Under the pieces are notes generated by a model. It made no database searches. It was not told the DNA's origin and saw only the letters and a program-made list of their open reading frames with translations. From NCBI GenBank assembly GCA_032622095.1, contig CP136067.1, forward strand, positions 174,628,556 through 174,692,555: DNA of 64,000 nucleotides, in the 5' to 3' direction. Positions within the stretch are counted from its first letter, which is position 1. Every line of letters begins with the position of its first letter. Positions 55,762 through 64,000 of the stretch are shown piece by piece. The stretch is from Siphonodentalium dalli. Lineage: Eukaryota > Mollusca > Scaphopoda > Gadilida > Siphonodentaliidae. The translations under genes and the position numbers were made by a program.

Positions 55762-56645
55762 GTTCTCTATTCCGAAGGTTCGCTATTCCGAAGGTTCACT
55801 AATCCGAAGGTTCACTAATCCGAAGGTTCACCAATCCGAAGGTTCACTATTCCGAAGGTTCGCTATTCCGAAGGTTTTCTATTATGGGAGTTTTTAGCCA
55901 GAAATGAATCAAAATTTGCGCCCCCGTACATTTATACACCCCAATCTAATATCTAATTTGTCCCGGATGTCGGTTATTAATAGCAAGAAGACAGTATCAG
56001 TTTATCATTTTAATATTATAGAAAGTTGAAAACACAATGACTGAAATAAACTACGAGTTAGAGATGCATTCTACCCGAACTGGCAATCTGTACTTGAAAG
56101 AAACATCAACATTAAAATCAATACAAAGTCAGAATTGCAGTTAGGTCCATTCAGCGGTATTCTGCTATACAGTAAGTTATAGCGCTCCAGTATTGATTGA
56201 CCGTAAGAGCCCCACTGTTATAGTCCGCCTTTAGCATTTGGGACATTATATTAATCAAAATAACTCCTATGTAAATCATTTATAAATCAGATGATATATT
56301 GAAGTTATATAGACGTAAAATAACTAAAATATGTCGTTTAGTCTCAGCCGATAGACGACATATATGTCGTTCTACTCGCCAAAGGGTTAAATCTCAAGGA
56401 AACCCACGAAAACAAAAATCACATTTATTTTTTTAATGTTTTAAGTTATTTCCTTCATAAGAGTCTTCGTACTAAAGAACCCTCTCAATATACTTTAGAA
56501 TATAGAATTAACTTTTAAAATAACAAAAACCTTCGGAATAGCGAACCTTCGGAATAGTGAACCTTCGGAATAGTGAACCTTCGGATTAGTGAACCTTCGG
56601 ATTAGTGAACCTTCGGAATAGCGAACCTTCGGAATAGAGACATTT
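55762..56645. mobile_element. Foldback-like element with termini made of 16-bp tandem repeats
   Basis: At the left (about 55768-55880) the 16-mer CTATTCCGAAGGTTCG and variants repeat seven times. At the right (about 56528-56640) the reverse complement repeats seven times. The order of variants (ATTCC, ATTCC, AATCC, AATCC, AATCC/ATTCC...) is roughly mirrored. Both tips read CTCTATTCCGAAGG. The ~640-bp middle has no recognisable ORF. Inverted termini built from short tandem repeats are typical of Foldback elements. Confidence 0.85.
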
Positions 56646-57000
56646 TCCCATATACGATAACATCATATTCCCACGAATGGTCTAGACGACACACAATTAC
56701 TATTGCATCTCGTGGCCTTGACATCAATTTGCCATATAGTGGTTCAATGTCCCTTAGGTTTAGTACATGTGTGATGGTGTCATAGTCTGGGGTACTTATA
56801 ATTAATTCAGATTTCCGAATGGGACTAGTAAGTGTTGCGTTCGGAGTCATTTCCGAATGTGTACCATAAATGCATACAATAACAGACGACCCCCAAGAAT
56901 GGTCCAGACGACACACAATTACTATAGCCTCCACTGGTCGTTTCGTCAATTCCGCCATCTAGTTGTTCAGCGCCCCTGTGGTACAATGAGTGGGCGATGG
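56646..57000. repeat. Family J degenerate repeats
   Basis: Two diverged units: TATACGATAACATCATATTC with CTATTGCATCTCGTGGCCTT, and TGCATACAATAACAGACGAC with ACACAATTACTATAGCCTCC. Minus-strand frames here reflect the repeats. Confidence 0.65.
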
Positions 57001-57008
57001 TTGTACAA

Positions 57009-57240
57009 TATGCCCTGTCACTAACTCGCGGCCATATTGGATCCACCAGGTCCGGTTTCGTGGTTTCACTTAACTTTCCATATATGGAAGTCATGAATAA
57101 TTCAAAAGCTCCATATATGGAAATGCTACTCCAAAACCTTGACCTGTAGCACTAAAACCACGGAACCGAGGCTGGGTGAATCTATGAAACCACGGAACCT
57201 GACCTGTGGACTCAATATGGCTGCGAGTTAGAGACAGGGC
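57009..57240. mobile_element. TIR element, family D, copy 2
   Basis: GCCCTGTCACTAACTCGCGG at the left and CTGCGAGTTAGAGACAGGGC at the right, with paired CCATATATGGAA palindromes inside. It is in the opposite internal orientation to 14447-14675. Confidence 0.85.
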
Positions 57241-57415
57241 GTATACGAGCTACTGGTTGCATTTATCCAGGGTGGAGGGTGCACATGCATATTATATCGT
57301 GCCCGTGAGATTGAATGTGCATGTGAATGCGATGATTGCACATTGCCGACTGCTGACTTTGTTTCTTGGAAGGGTTCATATGTTGTGGACAACTTCCGCC
57401 ATCCAATGATTTCAA

Positions 57416-58015
57416 TAACGACATGGCTTGTGTGTGGGTTGTAATGTATACGATAACAACCTATTCTCAGTAATGTTCTATGACGACATGGTTTGTGTGC
57501 GGGTTGTAATGTATACGATAACAACCTATTCTCAGTAATGATCTATGACGACATGGTTTGTGTGTGGGTTATAATGTATACGATAACAACATATTCTCAG
57601 TAATGGTCTATGACGACATGGTTTGTGTGCGGGTTGTAATATATACGATAACAACCTATTCTCCGTAATGTTCTATGACGACATGGTTTGTGTGCGGGTT
57701 GTAGTGTATACGATAACAACCTATTCTCAGTAATGGAATATGACGACATGGTTTGTGTGCGGGTTGTAATGTATACGATAACAACCTATTCTCATTAATG
57801 GTCTATGACGACATGGTTTGTGTGTGGGTTGTAATGTATACGATAACAACCTATTATCGGTAATGTTCTATATGACGACATGGTTTGTGAGCGGGTTGTA
57901 ATGTATACGATAACAACCTATTCTCAGTAATGGTCTATGACGACATGGCTTGTGTGTTGGTTGTAATGTATACGATAACAACCTATTCTCAGTAATGGTA
58001 TATGACGACGCGAAA
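57416..58015. repeat. 65-bp satellite, about nine units
   Basis: The unit TATGACGACATGGTTTGTGT, GCGGGTTGTAATGTATACGA, TAACAACCTATTCTCAGTAA, TGGTC repeats with starts at 57481, 57546, 57611, 57676, 57741, 57806, 57873 (2-bp insertion), 57938 and 58003. Units differ by a few bases. It appears to be a local amplification of a piece of family J. Confidence 0.97.
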
Positions 58016-58039
58016 TTATTATTTCATCTCGTGGCCTTG

Positions 58040-58165
58040 TAATCAATTTCATTTCTCACGGGCGGTGTTATACATGCATATTATATCGTGTCCACGGGTG
58101 GGATGTGTATATGCAGCCTGTTCTCACGAAAATTAGCACGTTATCTATATGTAAAAGAGTAGGAT
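58040..58165. repeat. Family J fragment
   Basis: TTCATTTCTCACGGGCGGTG and GCATATTATATCGTGTCCAC match 57265-57310 and 59285-59330. Confidence 0.6.
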
Positions 58166-58335
58166 CTGTCTGCCTGTCCGTCTGTCCGGATTGTTCTCTC
58201 AGACTACGGGTCCGATTTCAACCAAGTTTGGTGTGGTGACACTGAGTACCCTGGCGGAGCTTATAACGGCGTTAGTTTTTCAAAATTTTGATTTAAAACA
58301 ATTTAATTGATAAATTAAAAAAAAAAAAAGAAGCT
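58166..58335 (+). repeat. SINE-like repeat, copy 2
   Basis: CTGCCTGTCCGTCTGTCCGG, TCCGATTTCAACCAAGTTTG and GTGTGGTGAC follow the order of 34125-34262. It ends in a poly-A run at 58318-58329. Confidence 0.6.
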
Positions 58336-58364
58336 CACTATGGGCCTTTTTTCAGCACCATGTG

Positions 58365-59005
58365 TACGCTCTTTATAGACGTGTTTTCATTGTGGCCCAC
58401 GCTATCCAACAGAATAACGGCTATACGTCCAATATGGGCTTATATATCAGAATCAAATAAGTCCAATATGAACCAATGTCAATATTTATGTCCAATATGA
58501 ACCTATTTGCCCAATAATATATTGAACTAGCATAATAATATGAGCAATATATATAAAAGAGTAGGAGTCGCGGCTTATAATAGGATTTGTTTCAGTTGAG
58601 ACAGAATATAACTGGCATAGAGATATATATATACGTGTATACATGTACGCATACAATGTTGTTAAGGTATCAATGTGTGCAAAGTGTGTGTGAGTTGTGT
58701 ATGAATGTCGACCCCCACCATTCCCGCCTATATACATAACGATATGAAAATGAGAGTGTTTTTGTGCCACTATCGACTCATAATAACTTATTATAAGTTT
58801 ATTATGGGCGGACATTCACACGGATAAAGCAACGCACGACTCACCAGATGTACATGTAAGCTATTTAAAATGTGTTTTCACTGTGGCCCGCGCCATAAAA
58901 ATGGATACCGGATAGTCGTCCACTATCGGCTTGTTTCAGCATCAAATAACACAATATGAACCTATATGTATAGGTATGTATATAGGTCGATTGTAAACCT
59001 TTTTG
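58365..59005. repeat. Pair of diverged direct repeats (TCCAATATGAACC)
   Basis: 58370-58500 and 58870-58990 share TTTTCA-TGTGGCCC-CGC, an ACGTCCAATATGGGCTT-like block, ATCAAATAA and AATATGAACC. The unit is about 500 bp. The minus-strand 109-codon frame at 58486-58815 is not recognisable. Confidence 0.55.
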
Positions 59006-59089
59006 CGCGAGGATATGTTGGTAAAGATATGCGATGCTGGCAATTTACCAACTATCGACTGTGTTTCGTGGAAAGGCCCATTCTTGTGT

Positions 59090-59360
59090 CGATCTCAACG
59101 TCAAGGGTCAATGGTCAAGGGTGTGGGTAGTAAAGTATACGATAACATATTCCCGGGAAAGGTCCAGACGACGCGAAATTACTATTGCCTCTCGGGGCAT
59201 TGTCATCAATTTCGCAATCTATAGCGGGCCAACGTCCCGGGGGTTGTGTATGTGACGATTGCATTGTACGATCTACTGGTTGCATTTCTCCTGGGGCTGT
59301 GGAGGTTATGCTTGCATATTATATGGGGCCGGTGAGATTGGATGGGTATGTGTGTGTGTG
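59090..59360. repeat. Family J unit
   Basis: The most complete single unit: AAAGTATACGATAACATATT, CGAAATTACTATTGCCTCTC, GGGGCATTGTCATCAATTTC, GCATTTCTCCTGGGGC and GCATATTATATGGGGCCGGT in order. Confidence 0.6.
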
Positions 59361-59469
59361 TGATGCTGGAATAGTATCAACTATCGGCTGTTTATTGGGG
59401 CCATCTTCTACCACACTGGCTTGGGTCCATGAGCTGCTGTGTATCTACTTTGCGTGTATCATGATCCTC

Positions 59470-59755
59470 GTGTATGATGTGTCTGTACATGCTAACCGTC
59501 AAGTTCAATCAAGTTGAGGTCAACTCTGTTTGCCATCTATGTAAGAAGCAGCCAGAAGATAGACTTCACTATATTCTGGAACGTAAAACTCCATCTGATG
59601 TCAGGCGGAACCATCTAGAAGCTCTCAGACAGGTGCCTTTCTGAGAACTGTGAAGATGAATTGGCCGATTGTATCACCAGCAGTAACGAACTGATGCTCC
59701 ACTGCTTCCTTTACTGCTCTCACAAGTCACTAGCTTCGTTGATAGGTCAGAATGA
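59470..59755 (+). pseudogene. LINE C-terminal fragment with zinc-knuckle remnant
   Basis: One frame reads MLTVKFNQVEVNSVCHLC followed by KKQPEDRLHYILE, then stops at about 59644; the reading continues in another frame with EDELADCITSSNELMLH. The order K-FNQ-EV-CxxC-E-HYILE is the conserved C-terminal zinc-knuckle region of many non-LTR retrotransposons. The last Cys is replaced by Arg, and there is a frameshift. The upstream RT is not present. It is a different family from the intact element at 23543. Confidence 0.6.
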
Positions 59756-60105
59756 CGCAACATTTAGCCAGAACAGCAATTCTTAATTCTCAGTAATTTC
59801 ACAAACTATCTCTACAATCATGGACTATGTGTCAAATTAAATTTCTCCTAATCCAACAATTTGGCTAGGCTGGAATTGTGACATTCATACTACATGTGCT
59901 TCTTCTACTGTGTTAGACACTGCTGATAGATCATAAACTGATTGGTGCTTCAATAGAAGATAACAATATACCTGTTCTACAGGGTTCTCCGAAGACAACG
60001 GAGGAAATTACTACAACCAAAAAACCGATAGCGTAATATGAACTAACAGTTGCATTTCTCATCGGAGAGGTTCATGGCCTTGTCCGGGGTATGGCGCAGG
60101 ATAGG

Positions 60106-60250
60106 ATAGGATAATTTTATTTACAATATACACACATGGAAAGTACAATTACAAATAAATATAATATTAATAGACTATCTATGTATATTGTTAGGGGTGA
60201 TATAGTCATGACTGACTGTCTTCCTATCACCCCTGGCGTAACATGGGTGT
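60106..60250 (-). mobile_element. Minus-strand LINE 3' end with (ATCCT)n tail
   Basis: On the minus strand it reads AATATATTGTAAATAAAATT then ATCCTATCCTATCCTGCGCC. An AATAAA-type signal with a pentamer repeat tail is typical of CR1/Jockey-like LINE ends. A hairpin around AGGGGTGATA/TATCACCCCT lies at 60194-60236. Confidence 0.5.
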
Positions 60251-61077
60251 TATGGTTTTATGGTGTTTTACCAATCCGAACAGAGAGGCTTAGTTCATGA
60301 ATATGTTCTGTGTATATAAATGCAACGTTGCATTCAAGAGAATAGCCATTCAAAGCTGATGTAACAATGGCAAAACGATTAAAGTGCTACCTTGCCTGAG
60401 GTCGGTTTTGCAATAATTCGCTCAGCCTCAGTCAAAATGCAATCTTATATCTGTGTACAGCGTACTTGAATGCTGACTTCATATAAGGGCCTTGTCCTGA
60501 CTTAATACAGTATTTTGTCAACGAGCCAAGAAACTTGACGTACGGATTGAATATCATCGTTCAGCACCATTTCTGAATGTATGCCATACATGCATGACAA
60601 CAACATATTCCGAAGACTGGGATATGACGACACACAAGTCACAATTATTATACTTTTGCCTCTGGGAATTACATTTGACTTGGTTTGGTGCTGACCCGGC
60701 ATGCTTGATTGATATAATATATTTAAATATATCAACATCGTAGTATTCATTATAGCAGGATCAGATGTCCATACTGTGAACACATGACATAATCGATGAC
60801 ATAATCGATGACCGACCTGGCCTGGCGTTAAATCAGCAGGACTCAGCCCGACCCACCGATATCGGAGGACCAGCTGATCACATCGGAGGACCAGCTGACC
60901 TATACTTGGGGCTCACGACATAATTGTTAGTCCACTTGGCATGGTGCTGACCCGGCATGCATGTTTGATATCATATATGTAGATTCATCAACATCGTAGT
61001 AGTTATCCTAGCAGGATCAGATGTCCAGGCTAGGAACTAAGATGACATAATCGACGGCCGATCTGGCCTGGCGTTAA

Positions 61078-61139
61078 CCCTTTACCCAACAGAACGGCCC
61101 TGTGCCAATGCATTCTCTTATATATGCGAGTCGACCATA
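61078..61139. mobile_element. Truncated double-palindrome MITE
   Basis: TTAA at 61074-61077 is followed by CCCTTTACCCAACAGAACGG and the left arm of the first palindrome. The element stops at GTCGACCATA, the centre of that palindrome. The sister array unit at 60828-60831 shows the same TTAA uninterrupted. Confidence 0.9.
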
Positions 61140-61239
61140 ATTGTAAAATTGGTCCACTTGGCATGGTGCTGACCCGGCATGCTTGTTTGACCAATGTAGA
61201 TTCATAAACATCGTAGTAGTTATCTTAGCAGGATCAGCT

Positions 61240-61491
61240 GTCCAGGCTAGGAACTAACGTGACACAATCGATGGCCGACCTGTCCAGGCTAGGAACTAAC
61301 GTGACACAATCGATGGCCGACCTGTCCAGGCTAGGAACTAACGTGACACAATCGATGGCCGACCTGTCCAGGCTAGGAACTAACGTGACACAATCGATGG
61401 CCGACCTGTCCAGGCTAGGAACTAACGTGACACAATCGATGGCCGACCTGTCCAGGCTAGGAACTAACGTGACACAATCGATGGCCGACCT
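61240..61491. repeat. Six identical 42-bp tandem units
   Basis: The unit GTCCAGGCTAGGAACTAACG, TGACACAATCGATGGCCGAC, CT is repeated six times without visible differences. Because 42 is a multiple of three, both strands stay open and encode 14-residue repeats. These frames are by-products of the satellite and are not called as proteins. Confidence 0.97.
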
Positions 61492-61769
61492 GGCCTGGCG
61501 TTGAATCCTGGGACAGGTCTGTTCGTTTGAGACATTGTTCCCAGCACGGAACATGGCTCTCGCTCGATAGCATGTGGGAGGTACTCGAATGGCGTCCTGA
61601 TATAAATACGATTCTCTGAGAAGATCGATGGGGACTTCGTTTATCTTAAGTTCGGTGGACGTATAATCAATTGGGAAAATATAAAAGACAGCGGGGTTTG
61701 CTTTAAAACTGTGGACTCTGTTTGACGTTATGAGCGCCAATTTACCCAGATCCTGAACCGGTGTGATCA

Positions 61770-62050
61770 CTTATGTAGAAACGCTGAATTGGCAAAATAT
61801 TGAAACTATATATGTATGATAATACTTGTCGTGTATCGCTTATTGTTTATTGTATATCATGCTGCGTATTCGCGCAGTACAAGAATGTTAGTAAACAATG
61901 ATGATGATCACATATAAACATAATTGCATGTTAATTCCACCCACTTACTACGTAAGCTTGTTATAACGATGTGAAATCTTATTAAACTGGAGTTATTTGT
62001 ATTTATTCGCTATTCATGAAAGTTAATTCATATCTGTTTTAGTCAGATTT
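61770..62050. other. Non-coding stretch, nothing recognised
   Basis: No supported feature. Confidence 0.45.
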
Positions 62051-62054
62051 TTAA

Positions 62055-62200
62055 AAGTTCAATTCAATTCAATTCGTCATGGTCCTTGACATGTAACACA
62101 CGTTTATTATACACATTCCTAGCATATATATTCAGTTACATTAATACAATATAAGGTGAAACTTCATTGTTTTTACATTAATATGTAATATATAAAATTG
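62055..62200 (-). repeat. Minus-strand retroposon-like tail (GAATT)n
   Basis: On the minus strand it reads CATGACGAATTGAATTGAAT and TGAACTTT, a short pentamer array preceded by AT-rich sequence with TAATAAACG. This is consistent with a LINE 3' end. Confidence 0.4.
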
Positions 62201-64000
62201 TGTCATACACAATAATATAAGCATACCTCTTCTGTATAATTTCGACGGGGGCTTGTATCATAAATCTCGCAAAGCTGTTTTCACAAATGTACTTACCCTC
62301 CGCAGGATGGCAATATGCCAAGAGATCAAAGTCCATGGAATTTGTCAAGATTAGGAAATTTCCAATAATATTGAGGGATGAATTTCTTTCTGATCTCTTA
62401 AATTTTTTTTACAAACAATAATTCAAGTGGTATTCATCCCCGAGAGCCTCTCCACGCGCAGAGCAGGTTCTCTTTTCCGCGGCATGTCTTTTCATCTGTC
62501 ACTCTCAGTTGACAAAAGATGATTTGCGGTTCTTATTTTGACTAAGTTTTATACAAGATGTCGGGGAAATTTCAGTAGATAACCGCTAATTTTCAAATCT
62601 GGCTTTATCGCTTTATACAGAGTTCCTCTGGAAGATGAAGTGATTATCTTGTCGACATTATGACTTTACATATATATCGGGGCAATTTGACCAGACTTAA
62701 AACGAATGTGACATAATCGATGACGACTTGGTCTGAATTCTGATGTTTGCTGTTGAAACCTGTTGTCTGTTTCTTCAGATCCGTGACCGATTTGCTCACA
62801 GTCAGGACATTCGTTGCAGGAACGCTGACTTGGCAGAACATGGCAAATACGTGTATATTTAGAAGATTCCCAGCGCGATAGATTCGATTATTCACTCCGT
62901 GGCAAAAATAATAGCCATATAATAGACTGAGGGTTTATTTATAACCGAGGAATCTTTTTAACATTCTGAGAGCCAATTTCCCCAGACTCGGGACCAGTTT
63001 GCTCACAGCTGTAGAATCGCTGACTTGGCAAAGTATTTCAACTACACGTATAATAAGACTGATTAAAATCACGACATAATTAGGGACCACTTGACGAGGC
63101 TTTGAACTAATATGACGTAACCGATGGCGACTAGGCCTGGTGTTAACCCTTTCCATACTAAAGCATCATTGATGAGTAGTCATAGGTCGTTTGTTGAACT
63201 TATATATAGTATCTAAACTTTTCCCTCAATAAATATGACTGCTTCTGTGCTTTAATTTATCTGTCGTCTGCTTATATTACATGGACATCCCTGTGAATCA
63301 ATTATAGAATCCATTTAGTACAGAAAGTGTTAATTACTGATGATTGCTTTATATGTGTCATTTGACATCTTTCGTATGATGAACTACTGCAAATAAGAAT
63401 TACGAATAGAGGTACTACGTCATTATAATTTGTGTTCTTTCTAACATAAACTGTTGTCGTGTGGGGTGCAATCATCAAACCTGTATACCACTGACTAGGA
63501 CCTGATAACAACACCATTATAGGGTACTGTACGCCATTTTCAATAAATTTCCGGTGATAACAACGATCTAATATCGATAATATATAGAAAACTAAGTAAT
63601 TTGAGTTGATGATGTATTCTGTAAACGTTTAGGTTAATAGGTTATCTTAAAATCAAAGTTAATAATTTGATATAAATTTAATTTATGGCTGGAGCCATAA
63701 ATTATATTACAAATTTCCGTGTACAAGACGTAATCAAAATAATTAACGGATAGTGGGTTGGCAACGCGTGGCACACATGATCGTGTAAAAAAATTATGTT
63801 GATACTCAAGCCACACACTGACTAGTGACTATAAAATGACTTACATGAGTATATGGGACTAGTATGCATATAATATAACATTTATTTGATACGTTTGCTT
63901 CAAAAATGTCCAAAAATTACTCGACAACGACAATTGGTATTTTCGCATTCCGGCTAATCTACCATCCGTAACATTAATTCGTACTCAACAGACTTTCAAA
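62200..64000. other. Non-coding stretch with array scraps and a small hairpin
   Basis: Scraps of the 60.6-kb array occur at 62690-62740 and 63070-63150 (for example GACGTAACCGATGGCGACTA). A short palindrome AATTTATGGCTGGAGCCATA onward lies at 63680-63706. No gene is recognised up to the window end. Confidence 0.45.

Larger units (their letters stand above)
60560..61500. repeat. Degenerate ~230-bp tandem array (GGCATGGTGCTGACCCGGCATG)
   Basis: Three units share GGCATGGTGCTGACCCGGCA, AACATCGTAGTAGTTATC, TAGCAGGATCAG, TGACATAATCGATGGCCGAC and CTGGCCTGGCGTTAA (near 60672, 60929 and 61152). Related scraps lie at 62690-62740 and 63070-63150. Confidence 0.8.

Noticed and set aside
61234-61770. Minus-strand 178-codon frame with 14-residue repeats
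   Set aside because: It is explained by the 42-bp satellite, whose period is a multiple of three; no start, splice or family evidence supports a protein.

Overview
This is animal (metazoan) nuclear DNA, AT-rich by eye and gene-poor. The evidence is a spliced membrane-transporter exon of the animal MFSD6 family with usable splice sites, non-LTR retrotransposons, a GIY-YIG Penelope-like element, and many families of inverted-repeat DNA transposons and microsatellites. An invertebrate is likely. The phylum cannot be fixed from this sequence alone.

Layout. 1-830 is a repeat block holding an old reversed copy of a transposon interior. 1393-3588 is a decayed Penelope-like retroelement on the minus strand. 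5019-6201 is a non-autonomous hAT-type element with intact 8-bp target duplications. 9689-11251 is the only convincing host exon, the first coding exon of an MFSD6-like transporter; its C-terminal exons were not found in the 52 kb downstream. 11.3-18.9 kb is packed with small foldback and TIR elements. 18.9-23.5 kb is a ~1.1-kb tandem array into which two Harbinger-like elements (TAA target) have inserted. 23543-28047 is a young, 5'-truncated non-LTR retrotransposon with an intact 1177-codon endonuclease/reverse-transcriptase ORF. A ~2.13-kb stretch of target DNA (21405-23542) is repeated almost perfectly just after it (28048-30179), so the element has the geometry of an insertion with an enormous target duplication.

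30-52 kb carries many more elements. Among them is a family whose core is two 69-bp palindromes; this core is found inside three different sets of outer termini (TTAA-flanked CCCTTTACCC, CCCTTCCATG, and GTGACCCGCC). 52.3-54.6 kb is a degenerate tandem array interrupted by two different elements. 55.7-56.6 kb is a Foldback-like element whose inverted termini are built of 16-bp tandem repeats. 54.7-63.2 kb is dominated by degenerate satellite-like DNA, including a 65-bp satellite and six identical 42-bp units.

No tRNA, rRNA, CRISPR array or operon is visible. The only possible second host exon is an unrecognised open stretch on the minus strand near 45.5-45.7 kb. The genes do not form a pathway; the window is best read as one transporter gene in a transposon-rich setting. 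The clearest biology is in how the mobile elements insert, nest and break.
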